Both the position numbers and the translations under genes were made by a program. From Hydractinia symbiolongicarpus (taxonomy: Eukaryota > Cnidaria > Hydrozoa > Anthoathecata > Hydractiniidae), in the NCBI RefSeq assembly GCF_029227915.1, contig NC_079880.1, forward strand, positions 12,799,501-12,863,500: 64,000 nt of DNA. Direction: 5' to 3'. The first letter of the stretch is position 1. Each line of letters starts with the position of its first letter. Below, piece after piece: positions 49,018 to 60,682 of this stretch. The notes beneath the pieces were generated by a model. It saw only the letters and a program-made list of their open reading frames with translations. It was not told where the DNA came from and made no database searches.

Positions 49018-49905
49018 TCAATTCGGATAATCCCTTTTCAGCATCATACTGTGCACATAATACCATCTATTACCTCTTCTACACAGATCATAGTAATTGC
49101 AATTATCATATTCCGAAGCAGTAAGGAAGCATTTATAAAAGCAATCGCCCCTTTCGGGCCGAATACACGGACATGATACCGTTTCCAGTTGATACCCGCT
49201 ACTCTTATCTACAATCTTAAATCCTGAGCAGATTATTGGAGATGTCCAATCAAACATCTTCCAATATAACAAATTTTCACCAGTAGCAGTCAACTGATGT
49301 ATGTTTTCAACACCAAGCCAATAATCCTTATCAAAATCGCCAAATCCTTTTTCGTAATCATCTTTTCGTTTGTCACACAGAACTGGTGAATGTCCAACCC
49401 TATTGTAAAATCTAATCCATCCTCCATCTTCTGTTTGCATGTCGCAATAAACTTTTGTCAAATTTCCATTGATATCGATTTCATACACACCGCTCTGGCT
49501 GTATCCTGCTTGAAGCCAATCAACACAATCTCGTTTCATCGAGCAATTGCTTCCACATCCACTTACATTCACAACAATTAAACTGTTTTGACACGTTAGG
49601 TGAACTTCATAGTAACTGGAATTTACATGCCTTTCCAATGTTTTGTTTTCACTGGTAATGTTAAACAGTTCGCACTTAACCTTATGATCTTCCTGGATGG
49701 CATTGAAAGAAACGCAGTAACCTTTATAAAGACAATGATCCATACACTGATCTTCATTTTGAACTTCAACAGTATCAACTGCAGTTGCATTATTTCTCAA
49801 CTGATTACCAATCAATTCCACCACAATATCATCTTCGTCGCGATAACAATATGCATTTATTCCACAATTTGTCGCAAGAACATATAAGAAGATAACTCCA
49901 AACAT
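49018..49905 (-). CDS. Secreted fibrinogen-related protein with PAN/apple-like N-terminal region, single exon
   Basis: A single frame of 295 codons starts with a hydrophobic signal peptide (MFGVIFLYVLATNCGINAYC). Residues about 25-105 form a cysteine-containing PAN/apple-like module (NEDQCMDHCLYKGYCVSFNA … CELFN). Residues about 113-295 resemble a fibrinogen C-terminal domain: CVDWLQAGYSQSGVYEIDIN, VYCDMQTEDGGWIRFYNRVG, then KDYWLGVENIHQLT. Several N-glycosylation sequons (NAT, NIT, NKT, NVS, NCS, NLT) support secretion. Many animal proteins with this architecture are lectins of the fibrinogen-related family. The C-terminal third is shorter than the usual domain and very cysteine-rich. The lack of introns is unusual beside the other genes. 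An upstream non-coding exon is possible. Confidence 0.8.
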   Translation of the reverse strand: MFGVIFLYVLATNCGINAYCYRDEDDIVVELIGNQLRNNATAVDTVEVQNEDQCMDHCLYKGYCVSFNAIQEDHKVKCELFNITSENKTLERHVNSSYYEVHLTCQNSLIVVNVSGCGSNCSMKRDCVDWLQAGYSQSGVYEIDINGNLTKVYCDMQTEDGGWIRFYNRVGHSPVLCDKRKDDYEKGFGDFDKDYWLGVENIHQLTATGENLLYWKMFDWTSPIICSGFKIVDKSSGYQLETVSCPCIRPERGDCFYKCFLTASEYDNCNYYDLCRRGNRWYYVHSMMLKRDYPN

Positions 49906-52900
49906 TTTGCTGAAATGAGAAAGAAATTTACATAGTTTTTAAAATTAAAGATTGTACGACTTTATATTTAATAGAACAATGAAAGTTAATGTACCCTCCC
50001 ACACCGCCCCGCACCCTAATAAAGGCTGTTTCACATTAGGCTGTTTTACAATTTTGACTTATGTCGTATTTTTTTCTATGTTACACCATGAAAGTGGAAG
50101 TTATGCATTTTATACCTTTATCGTTTCACCAAGCTCTTAACCTGTCTCTGTTTCGACTAGTAGGATAGGTTCAAGAATATCTTCAACAATGTCTTGTTGA
50201 AAATGTTAAAATAATATCTTCACCATTTTCGAGCAGTATGTGATGAGTTCAACAAGTTAAGTCAATGTATTATTCCGTGAAATAGATATAAATAAATATA
50301 TTTACTCGGTACTGAATATAGATTCAGTTCGTAAATGTTTATATATTCACGAGAATTTCAATCATGACTTGGCAAGAGATGAGATATGAATCTAGACTAT
50401 TGTTTATTTATGCTATAAGGTATATTTTCATGGTTTTATTAAAGCAAATAATAAATTAACAATTCAGAGCTATGCCGATTTAATTGGTTGTGAATGTGGT
50501 TTCACATTGATATATTATTAGACTTATATCAAACATGACTGAGTAGGTATAGAGATATGAAATTAGGCTATTAATTATTTAAGTGATGAGGTATCATGTT
50601 CATGACTTTCTTGTTAACCAATCACATGTATGATATTTTTTCTTGCTATTATTATTGTAAAATTCGACATATTGTGTTCTGTAGCATGCGACAACGATGA
50701 TTTAATAGCTGATTTTAGTGAGTAACACACGAGAAAGATACACGTAAATATACAGAGATGTTTGTAAACATGGATTTACTTTTATAATTCTTTCACATTG
50801 TTTTTTCAAAGGAATTCTTAATAGAGTCGGAATATCACAAACAATAGTTACATTTTGATTAGACCATATAGGCCTCACATTAAGAAATTATTCCAAAAGA
50901 ATAATATGTATTTTAGTGATAACAGAGTTCAATATTTAAAAATATTTGACAATTTACTTTTCATGGAGGGAAACATTGTCGTCTAGTGTCATAACTGATT
51001 AGTAAATTCGTCTTTAAATACGATTATCAAACATAAATATTACTGTTGCATGGCAAGAACATAAAATCGAGTAACTTTGTTTTGAATGACAAATCTATAT
51101 AGTATTTGGTATTAAAAAGTATTTAAAAAATCTAAGAGAAATTTAATGTTGTTAGAAAAGTCATTATTAAATTTGTCGAAACATGTGGAAATCCATGCCA
51201 ATTATTTCAAACAGCAAAAGTATGTAAGACTTTCCTCTTTTTAGTAAATTATTAAGAAATTTTTGTCCTTTTTCAGAAGTTTTTGTTAAAAAGATATTTT
51301 GCAGTTCTCACCTTCACGAAATTGGGACACAAGAGTAGTTTAATATCAAAAAAATTCAATTTAAACATCTTTTTTTAAAAAATGTTATTAAAAAAACTAT
51401 CCGATGCAATGCCAATTAGAGAATATTGTTTTAAACTTTTGCAATGAAAACAAAAACTATCAACAAAATTCATGCAAAAACATTTAAATATCTGACGATA
51501 GCTATAAATTCTATAAATTTAGAATTTAAATAATTTACCTGCGAAAAGTAATGTCAGGTATCAAAAATTTCTTCAATAACAACTCTAGTTAGACAAGGTA
51601 TTTCAACCTTCTTCATGAAACAATTATCATGTTCTGTTTTGAAGAATATGTTCATGGTGCTATTAAAGCGAATAATAAATTAACAATTCATAGCTGTGTG
51701 GACGAGTTCAAAAATTGACGTCATCGTACGATTTATGATAAAGTTATAAAAAAATATATTTAATTGGTTTTAAATGTGATTTCATATTGATACATTATTA
51801 GACTTATATCAAACATAACTGAGTATGTATAGAGACATGGATTTAGGTTATTACTTATTTAGGCAATAAGGTATTGTGTTTATGACTTTCTTGTTAACCA
51901 ATCACATTTTGTGTTCTGTAGCATGCGATAACGATGGTCCTAATAAATGACGTCAATGAGTAACACACGAGAAAGATACACGTAAATATGTAGAGATGTT
52001 TGTAAACATGGATTTACTTTTATAATTCTTTCAGATTGTTTTTTCGAAGGAGTTCTTAATAGAGTCGATATATCACAGACAAGAGTTACATATTCATTGA
52101 TCAGACCATATAGGCGTCACATTAACAAATTATTCCGAAAAAATAATTATTATTCTTGATAAAATAGTGTTTAAATTTTAAGAATATTTTACTAAACGGT
52201 TCTCGACTATTTTAAGACTGTCGTGACACAGTCTCAAGTTTACTATCTCGCTGTTATGGAAATAAGGGAACTTGAATGTATCAGCCTTTTGAATAAAATT
52301 TTGTATTGAAAAGTATTGAGCAGTTAAGATCAACTTTGATATTTTTAGAAAGACATTGACGTGCGCCAAATATTACATCGCAAAAACATAGATAAACTTT
52401 TTTGTTTGTTTTGTGTCATTACGTCATTCAGAATAACTTACATCTTTTATTATAAAGGGATTTCAAAAAGAAAAAACGCATACTGAAAAATATACTACTT
52501 TAAGGCTAGAAACTTTCGCAGGCAGAAAATTTCGCGTTTTTCGAGTTATTGACCCTTTTTGCTTTTGAGAATTTAAAAACAGCAAAATGCAAAAGTTTTT
52601 TCACGCAAAAATCATAGCCAATCTCAAAAACGCCAAAGTTTTTCACGCGTAAAAATCTTTCATTTCTAAGCAAATTTAAGACCTCTGCCTGAAGTTCGTT
52701 GTTATCAAAAAGATCAATTACACATTGATGGAATTTATGTTTACTTTTTGCGCATTCGCAAAAGTTTGCCCTTAAAGTAGGTTGGAAAAGTTGGAAAAGT
52801 TAGAAAGGTTAGAAAAGCTGCCCTCAGAGTAGGTTAGAATATAAACTGCATTGTTTTATACTCACCCAAAAATCATACACCCCAAGTCTTTCAAAATATT

Positions 52901-54240
52901 GCAACGCAACAACTATACATTTCAAAAACCCTACATGTAAAATAGAATATCGGGTATTAAAAATTATTTAATCACAAATCCAGTTGGACAAGATATCTTC
53001 TTTATGAAACAATTAACAATTAGAAATATTTTTATGGTATTATATGGAACATACAAAAATTAACAATTCATAGCAGTATAATATTGAATCCAACAAGTGA
53101 CGTCAGTGTATTCTTCTTGATAAAGATATAAATATATATATATAGACGTTTGTGAATACGGTTTCACATTGATGAATTAATATAAGCATGGAAAATATGT
53201 AAATAGTGACTGGATAGGAGGAGGGAGATGACTTTTAGTCACTATTTATATGAATTGTGACGGATGAGCCCACACGAAAATCCATGATCTTGAAGTAAAA
53301 ATGTTGTATCACGACTTGCGAAGATGGTACCTATTACCCGTTACCCTTATTTACATTGAGGTTGAGCTTCAACAGTTTCTCTTTAAAAATGGTGAATAAT
53401 TTATCAACTGGGCCGAATATAGTCGGCCCAGTTGATAAAAAAATAATTAAAAATAAATAATGCAGATATTTGGACATCTAAAAGAAGGGTTATTTTCACC
53501 CTAACCATTTTGTTTTAAAAAACTTTTCATGGAAGAATTAAACGTGACTAAGACAAGTATTTTCGGCATTATTTATTTAGGCCATAAGGTATCGTGTGTT
53601 TCTGAGCTAGTCACGTGCAAGATAATTTTATTATTAATGACGTATTGACGTAAATACGTGTTCTTCTTTCACAAAAACATTCGAAGAGAATTATTGAAAA
53701 CTGGTCGTTAGCTTGTACAAAAGTTTACGGGCCGCCGGTCCTCAGATCTGTCTATTTTTGTCCACCCGTAAGAACGAAGAAAATGTATTAATCTGCTGGG
53801 GTCAGAAATTAAGCTGCAATTTTACCATTTTAAACAGACGTTGACCGTAGTAAATCCACGGGGTTGCCGTGTTTAGACTTTCGCCCATTTTTCATAATTC
53901 CCGCATCGGAATTTCGTGCATTTTTGTCCCCGTGTTAGTTAAAATTATTAAATTACTCTACCGGGATGGGGGATGGTATGTGGGTTGGGGGAGGAAAGGG
54001 GGTGAAGAAAGATAGCGAAGTAAAGCTGCGGTACAACTATGCCAAACAGATAGACGGGGCTATCAATATAGAGACTATTCTTAACCCTTCTAAAAAATCC
54101 ACCTGTTTTTCCGTAACCAAAAAATCTGTGGAGGAGCTGAAATGAAGCTGCAGGCAACCATTTTAAGCACGTATAATACAGCTATTAAAAATATTGGTTA
54201 GCAGGTTAAAAAATTCTTAGAATTATTTATTTAAAACATA
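49906..54240. other. Repeat-rich intergenic region
   Basis: No gene was recognised on either strand. A roughly 500-base sequence is present twice in direct orientation (about 50425-50935 and 51645-52172), sharing ATTAACAATTCA, TTTCTTGTTAACCAATCACA, TGTTCTGTAGCATGCGA, AACACACGAGAAAGATACACG and GTAAACATGGATTTACTTTT. Shorter relatives occur near 52985-53190, 53575-53650 and in the duplicated units at 54900-55000 and 55740-55830. A small inverted-repeat element lies at 52496-52781. A decayed hairpin repeat lies at 53698-53770. Confidence 0.55.
52496..52781. mobile_element. Small inverted-repeat element (CTACTTTAAGG ends)
   Basis: Left end CTACTTTAAGG and right end CCTTAAAGTAG are exact inverses, and TTTTTCACGC-type words recur inside. 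It is about 286 bases, with no coding capacity. Confidence 0.5.
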
Positions 54241-54480
54241 GTCACAATTGTCCCTTAATTGCAGAAAAATAGAAACTTGTATTTAAAGTACATATTCACA
54301 ATTCTCCCTCCATTGCAGAAAAATAGAAACTTGTATTTATAGTACAGATTCACAATTGTCCCTTCATTGCAGAAAAATAGAAACTTGTATTTAAAGTACA
54401 GATTCACAATTCTCCCTTCATTGCGGAAAAATAGAAACTTGTATTTATAGTACAGATTCCAATTCTCCCTTCATTGCGGA
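54241..54480. repeat. 54-base tandem repeat (4-5 units) at the left edge of the 5.2-kb duplication
   Basis: GCAGAAAAATAGAAACTTGT recurs with a 54-base period (GCAG or GCGG at 54261, 54315, 54369, 54423 and about 54476). The second unit of the large duplication has only about two copies (59471-59572), so the array has contracted or expanded since duplication. Confidence 0.9.
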
Positions 54481-55303
54481 AAAAATCGTCTTCTAGTTTG
54501 CTTTATTATTGATTAACGATTTCGCCTTATTAATTATAAATAGAAAGAAAAAGTTGGACGAGCAATTGTCAATCTCGACCAAAGGACTTCTTTTTCGCTT
54601 TCTGACATGTGGCTGCGCTTCTTGTGGGCTAGCCACATATCAAAAAGCGAAAATGAAGCTCTGGGGACGAGATTTGATTGAAATTACACGGTTTTAGTTA
54701 CAGAAATTTCGTAAGTTGAAGTAAGAATTTCAAAATTAATTACAGAAATGGACGTCCTTGTCAATATCAACTGACTTTTTCAAATTTATAAACATTTCGT
54801 GAGTAAGAAGTTGATAGTACACACAACCCCAATCTCTTGTTTCTTATAATCGTGCGTTATAATCAATAAAAATATTAAATATTAAAAAAAAAAGAAAATT
54901 CAGTTTTTTATTATTTATTTATTGAGGGATAAGTTATCGTGCAGAGGTTTCTTAACCAGTCACGTTCGAAATGTTTTTTTCTGGGACCACATTTAGCAAG
55001 ACGGTTGCCATGACAACTTCCAAAATAGGATTTTTAATTATTTTCGGTGAAAAGTTGGGAATTAAAATAAGAGTCTTACAATAAGTTTGTTTTTGTTTTA
55101 GGAGTTATATTAAAACGTTGGTGGTCCTCCTCTTCTTCTTTTATAAGTACAAAAAGAGTAAATCACGATCCATTTTGTCGAATCCAATTTGTGAAATTGA
55201 AGTGAGACATATCCAACCTTTATAAATTAGTCGAAAGAAACGTCGACCAAATAGTTTTTAAAAATTGTATTAAATACGAATTCGATAAGTTAAATAAAAA
55301 ATG

Positions 55304-55590
55304 CAACCTTGTACCAAGGCTTCTTGTATCTTTTTGACATCAGGACTGCGATACACAGCTGACATCATTGCATTTAACAAAGTTAGATAAAATAGACAGT
55401 TTACAGTTTTTTCCAGGACCTGTTGTCCCTTTTTGCATATCGGATGGCAAGACGAACATAGCCCTGGTGGAGGCTGGTCAAAAATCCGGTCACGCCCATA
55501 CACGGCTCGGAATAAAACCAGACATTTTTCGTCAGACCTATCAACAAGCGTAGCGCCGGTGAGAGACAAAAAACCCTGGAGACGAGGTTG
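55304..55590. mobile_element. 287-base inverted-repeat element, unit 1
   Basis: Left end CAACCTTGTACCAAGG and right end CCCTGGAGACGAGGTTG are inverse relatives of the CAACCTCGT family, with a longer interior. A 124-codon minus-strand frame (55270-55644) runs across it but is explained by the element. The second copy lies at 60396-60682. Confidence 0.6.
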
Positions 55591-55914
55591 ATAAAGTAAG
55601 ATAACGTACCTGTAAAAAGAATTCAGCAGAATGGTTGGCCACACCTTCAGCTAAGACAAAAACAATCGTAAAGATATTTGGACTTGCTCCGCCAAGGTCT
55701 CAATCAGTTCTGTTTCAAAAATATTTATTTTATTTTCATTACATTCATTAGAATACAAAATACATTAACATTTCATATCAGTGTGTCCAACATTTGACGT
55801 CAGTCTACGGTTCATGATAAGGATATAAATAAAGTAGTCGATATGAATCCACTTCGGCAGGACAACAATTGAAAAAAACCTTCATTTAAACTTTAATGAC
55901 GTCCGAAAGAACCT

Positions 55915-55999
55915 CAACCTCGTCCCCAGGGTCTTGTGGCCCCTGAGCCGTTACTACAGACAACCTCATCAACAAGACAAAATTACCTGGGAACGAGTT
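55915..55999. mobile_element. CAACCTCGT-family MITE, unit 1, first copy
   Basis: It runs from CAACCTCGTCCCCAGGG to CCTGGGAACGAGTT, with the interior CTTGTGGCCCCTGAGCCG. The paralogue in unit 2 is at 61009-61094. Confidence 0.75.
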
Positions 56000-56286
56000 T
56001 TAAAAAAACCCGACAATACACAAACATTTTTTTTAAATTTGTTTGCCCGTTGCCTCTGTTGTGTAGAACTAGAGAAGCTGATGAAAATAATGTATAAAAT
56101 AATGTGCTTTTGACGAAAGGGAGATAAAAGGGTTCGAATACTGTGACGTCAGCCAGGTCCCACCAATGTACAAAATATTTTTTTTAAAAAATTTGTTTAA
56201 CTTTTGCGTCTATTATGAAGAGCTTGAAATGTTGATAATGTATAGGATCATCTGCTTTTGACGAGAGGTTAAGGAGATATTAACGT

Positions 56287-56382
56287 GTGTCACGCAAAAT
56301 TGTAACTGCAGTAGCGAGACACGAAATGCGGTTAATAAAGGACACGAGAAGCCGTGGATTTATCCACAGGTTACCGACTAGT
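56287..56382 (-). repeat. ACTAGT-hairpin repeat, minus orientation, unit 1
   Basis: The reverse complement starts ACTAGTCGGTAACC, then a decayed GTGGATAAATCCACGG palindrome, ATTAACCGCATTTCGTG and GCGTGACAC, matching the copy at 43204-43353. Confidence 0.6.
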
Positions 56383-56634
56383 ATTCAAAAACGGGTGAGT
56401 TGACTGAGCTTTAGAGAATATTTTTGGTGATTCCTAGTTACCCACTCAGAGGATGGCATCAGTTATGTTCACCCATCTTCAAGTTATTTAGCCTTAAAAA
56501 ATTAGAAGTGCAATGAAATATCTTCAATTGTTTAATTAAAAATATTGACGTCAATCTAATTTATCGACGTAACGTCAAAATAGGGAAAAAAGTGTATCTT
56601 ACCTTTGTCTCTCACAAACCCACGCAACCTCGTC

Positions 56635-56724
56635 CCCAAGGGTCTTGTGGCCCCTGGAGCCGTTATTACGGAGTGCCCGCTATCAACTCCATCAACAAGG
56701 CAAAATGCCCTGGGAACGAGGTTG
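56635..56724. mobile_element. CAACCTCGT-family MITE, unit 1, second copy
   Basis: It runs from CAACCTCGTCCCCAAGGG to CCCTGGGAACGAGGTTG, with 17-base near-perfect inverted ends. The paralogue in unit 2 is at 61717-61817. Confidence 0.8.
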
Positions 56725-57629
56725 AAACACACGCTCAGTTCAATAATGGTCTTACATAGGTAAATTAACATAAGCACAAAAATCTCCAATCCTGACTGGG
56801 TAGGAGAGACATGAATTTAGGTCAAACTTTATTTAAGCTATACGGCATCGTGCCTAATACTCTCTTAACCAACCTCGTCCCTAGGGCTCCTTTTTACTTT
56901 TTGTATTGTGACGGCTTCAACAAAAAGAGCAAAAATTATTACCCGCGAAATACTATATTATGCTTGGTACATATCACCACATATCACCATGTCAGTGTGT
57001 TATTTATAAAATTATATTCAGTTTCTCGTGTAAAGATGAACCTGCATTGAAAATTCCTTACTTATTTCCATTTGCTTACGCTTGGACGCCTGGGGTCTAA
57101 TATTAAAAAGGCGTAAATCATTCCCTGTGGGTACAGTCATACTCGTGGGTATGGTCCCGCGTTAAAGTTTTTTTGGTACGTTAATTTTAGACTGCATTTA
57201 CACGTCGGATAAAAGAAGATATGATAGTAGCCAGTAAATCTTTTGTTCCAAAATTATAGAATTTTTAAATAATTCTTAAATAAATAAAACTGAAGAAAAA
57301 TATACCAAACTTTAAGAGGAGAAACGAAATGGGCTGGGAATGGCTGAAAAACAAAAACAAAATAAGAACAATGGCAAGGCTGAATTATGCTGTGTTTTTT
57401 ATTTTCCCAGAAAACATAGAAGCATGGTAAAATTTGTCAAGGCAAAAGAAATTGTTGTTATTTACATGCTGAAGTGCCAGAACTTAGAAACATATAGAAG
57501 CTTTCTTTATTTGTATGTTGCAACTAAAACTACATTTCAAGTTACATGTTTCTGTAACCACAACATTATGATGTCATGTGCAACGCAAAAAGAATTTAAA
57601 CTTTTTCACAGTTTGGTATGTCTCAAAGT

Positions 57630-57885
57630 TGACGTCACCATAATACGTCGTGTCGAAATGTTGACGTAACTATAATCCGTCGTGTCAAAATGCCGACATC
57701 ACTATAATCCGTCGCGTCGTAATGTCGATGTCATAATCCGTCGTGTCGAAATGTTGATGTCATTATAATCTGTCGTGTCGAAATGTTGATGTTAATATAA
57801 TCCGTCGTGTCGAAATGTTGAGGTTACTATATTACGTCGATGTTGACGTAATTGTAATACGTTATGTCGCAACTATAATACGTCA
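57630..57885. repeat. Minisatellite with CGTCGTGTCGAAATGTTGA units, ending at the stop codon of the minus-strand gene
   Basis: Units of about 32-33 bases contain ATAATCCGTCGTGTCGAAATG and often a TGACGTAA or GACGTCA word. The array occupies the start of the 3' UTR of the minus-strand gene, whose TGA (57883-57885) lies in its last degenerate unit. The equivalent array in unit 2 is about 50-75 bases longer. Confidence 0.85.
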
Positions 57886-58965
57886 CGTCGGAGTTTTCAA
57901 AGGTTTAGCTGTTTTATTTATTATACTTGTCCATTTAACTTTGTTGAGAAACCCAACCAAGCTTTGCATGTCGGGTAATTTAAAAGTTGATTTAAAATGT
58001 TCTAAAATCGCTTGCGATTGATCAATACTATCGTATTCAGCTTCCAATTCTAAAAGAAAAAGAAAAAAATAAATAATTCAAGGATTTCTAATTTATCAAT
58101 CTTTCCGCAGGACAAAATTTCATTTGTTATTTCACTTTACAATTAATTGCTGCAATGCTGAATAACAGCAAATCTATCTACCTTGTATTCTTTCTTGCAT
58201 ATTTTTTAAACGTTGCGCGATTACATCTTCAATTCGTTCCACTTCGACAAGCAAATTATACCTTGCCAACAAACTTTCTCTAGACGCCTCTGCCAAACAC
58301 GTGTCATCAAAAATTGTACCAAGTTCCATTTGATCACGTGATTTATATTGTTTTTTCTCGTTCTCGCCTTCAGTTTGATTCCATTCATCACAGTCCGTTT
58401 CCATATACGGAATGCTGCTCTCGTCGTCGTTAATATTATCCACGGCATACGATTGTTTATCGTCTATGACGTCGACACGTTTGTTTTGTGTCGAAGTTAG
58501 GTTCGAATTGTCGCTTGGTGAATCCAATTTTACTGTCTTATTATTTATGTCTTTTTCTTTACTTGACTCTTGTTTCGAAAGACCAGGTGTTATATTAGAA
58601 TCCTTCCCTGTGATCATCTTACAAGTATCTTTTGTTAGGTGATTCTGACCCTTATCGACAGCATTGTCGGTTATCTCGTCTCCTATGTTGGCATTATTTG
58701 TATTAAAATCATCACCCTTCTTCGGAGAGGATTCAACGTTTATATTGTTTCTCTCAATCGTATCATTTGCCGTAAGTTCTTTTACATTACTTGTCCTGTC
58801 TATCGACTCGTCTGTTGCGTTATTTTTTCGTCGTATCGAGTTAATCATATCACTCAAACTTTTATCGAAATGTTCTGTTATTTTTTTTGTTATTTCTTCT
58901 TTATTCTCATCCTTCCCTTTCATATGTTGTAGCGTTGTCGCTTCGTCATCTGCTTTCCACTCCAT
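57883..58965 (-). CDS. Two-exon gene of unknown function (copy 1)
   Basis: Exons 58182-58965 and 57883-58049 join in phase 1 with good donor (gtagat) and acceptor (cttttag) sites to 316 residues. I do not recognise a family. Residues about 10-205 are highly polar, rich in Asp, Asn, Lys, Ser and Thr, and probably disordered. Residues about 220-316 look folded and partly alpha-helical: ESLLARYNLLVEVERIEDVI, RLKNMQERIQ across the splice junction, then ELEAEYDSIDQSQAILEHFK and MQSLVGFLNKVKWTSIIN, suggesting a short coiled coil and a conserved C-terminal module. There is no signal peptide or membrane segment. A perfect 18-base hairpin lies about 110 bases upstream of the start. The gene is duplicated with the 5.2-kb segment, and both copies are open in the visible part. 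Confidence 0.75.
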
Positions 58966-59071
58966 AAGTAACGGGTGGTTCGGGTTTCTAAATTTCTAAA
59001 TATACAGCCAATAAACAGTCATTCTTTATTTCAACCAATAATGACTGCAGCAAAACTTTTGACTTTCAGCC

Positions 59072-59116
59072 AATGCTCCACAATCAAGTCGCTTATCAAC
59101 TTGATTGTGGAGCATT
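59072..59116. promoter_or_regulatory. Perfect 18-base inverted repeat upstream of the unknown gene
   Basis: AATGCTCCACAATCAAGT, a 9-base spacer, then its exact reverse complement. It lies 107-151 bases upstream of the minus-strand start codon at 58965, so it could be a protein-binding palindrome or a 5' UTR hairpin. Its function is unknown. Confidence 0.6.
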
Positions 59117-60395
59117 TGGAGCAAAGAACACCGGTTTTTTTTCATTCTATACTAAATCATACCAACCACCCTAACCCTTAACCCCCACACCTGTTGCAAA
59201 ATAAACAGATAAACATCTGCCTAGTTTTTTGTCACATAAAACGTAATAATAAAATTTAGATGCAATGATAAACAATTTTGGTGATTTAAGAAGGAATCAA
59301 ATTTTGGATACAATTTTAGCTTTTAGGATGGTCTCAATTTTTAGTTTATTTAGTAGATTTAAGGAAAAATAAATTGTGGAAATTGGTAATTAATGGTTTA
59401 TTTTAATCGGGTTATTACTTATTTACTATTAAAAAACCCATAAAAATCAATAATTCGCTTATGACCATGAACTTTTATTTAAAGTACATATTCACAATTC
59501 TCCCTTCATTGCAGAAAAAATAGAAACTTGTATTTATAGTACAGATTCACAATTGTCCCTTCATTGCGGAAAAAATCGTCTTCTAGTTTGCTTTATTATT
59601 GATTAACGATTTCGCCTTATTAATTATAAATAGAAAGAAAAAGTTGGACGAGCAATTGTCAATCTCGACCAAAGCACTTCTTTTTCGCTTTCTGATATGT
59701 GGCTGCGCTTCTTGTGGGCTAGCCACATATCAAAAAGCGAAAATGAAGCTCTGGGGACGAGATTTGATTGAAATTACACGGTTTTAGTTACAGAAATTTC
59801 GTAAGTTGAAGTAAGAATTTCAAAATTAATTACAGAAATGGACGTCCTTGTCAATATCAACTGAATTTTTCAAATTTATAAACATTTCGTGAGTAAGAAG
59901 TTGATAGTACACACAATCCCAATCTCTTGTTTCTTATAATCGTGCCTTATAATCAATAAAAATATTAAATATTAAAAAAAAAAGAAAATTCAGTTTTTTA
60001 TTATTTATTTATTGAGGGATAAGTTATCGTGCAGAGGTTTTTTAACCAGTCACGTTCGAAATGTTTTTTTCTGGGACCACATTTAGCAAGACAGTTGCCA
60101 TGACAACTTCCAAAATAGGATTTCTAATTATTTTCCGTGAAAAATTGGGAATTAAAATAAGAGTCTTACAATAAGTTTGTTTTTGTTTTAGGAGTTATAA
60201 TTAAAACGTTGGTGGTCCTCCTCTTCTTCTTTTACAAGTACAAAAAGGGTAAAGCACGTTCCATTTTGTCGAATCCAATTTGTGAAATTGAAGTTGGGAC
60301 ATATCCAACCTTTATAAATTAGTCGAAAGAAACGTCGACCAAATAGTTTTTAAAAATTGTATTAAATACGAAATCGATAAGTTAAATAAAAAATG

Positions 60396-60682
60396 CAACC
60401 TTGTACCAAGGCTTCTTGTATCTTTTTGACATCAGGACTGCAATACACAGCTGACATCATTGCATTTAACAAAGTTAGATAAAATAGACAGTTTACAGTT
60501 TTTTCCAGGACCTGTTGTCCCTTTTTGCATATCGGATGGCAAGACGAACATAGCCCTGGTGGAGGCTGGTCAAAAATCTGGTCACGCCCATACACGGCTC
60601 GGAAGAAAACCAGACCTTTTTCGTCAGACCTATCAACAAGCGTAGCGCCGGTGAGAGACAAAAAACCCTGGAGACGAGGTTG
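60396..60682. mobile_element. 287-base inverted-repeat element, unit 2
   Basis: Paralogue of 55304-55590 with a few substitutions. The inverted ends CAACCTTGTACCAAGG and CCCTGGAGACGAGGTTG are preserved. Confidence 0.6.

Larger units (their letters stand above)
54241..59470. repeat. 5.2-kb tandem segmental duplication, unit 1
   Basis: Nearly every stretch from about 54275 onward recurs at an offset of 5090-5196 bases, with few substitutions and small indels. The unit contains small inverted-repeat elements, a hairpin repeat (56287-56382), a minisatellite and a two-exon gene on the minus strand with its upstream region (58966-59470). Confidence 0.92.

Noticed and set aside
54509-54697. 62-codon frame duplicated at 59599-59787
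   Set aside because: Short, with no domain. Similarity between the copies follows from the 5.2-kb duplication and covers flanking non-coding DNA equally.
55270-55644. 124-codon minus-strand frame, repeated at 60362-60736
   Set aside because: Most of it is the inverted-repeat element 55304-55590. Its ends CAACCTTG/CGAGGTTG explain the sequence, and no protein family is seen.
58412-58999. Plus-strand frames opposite the unknown gene
   Set aside because: Antisense shadows of exon 58182-58965. They lack splice or start support.
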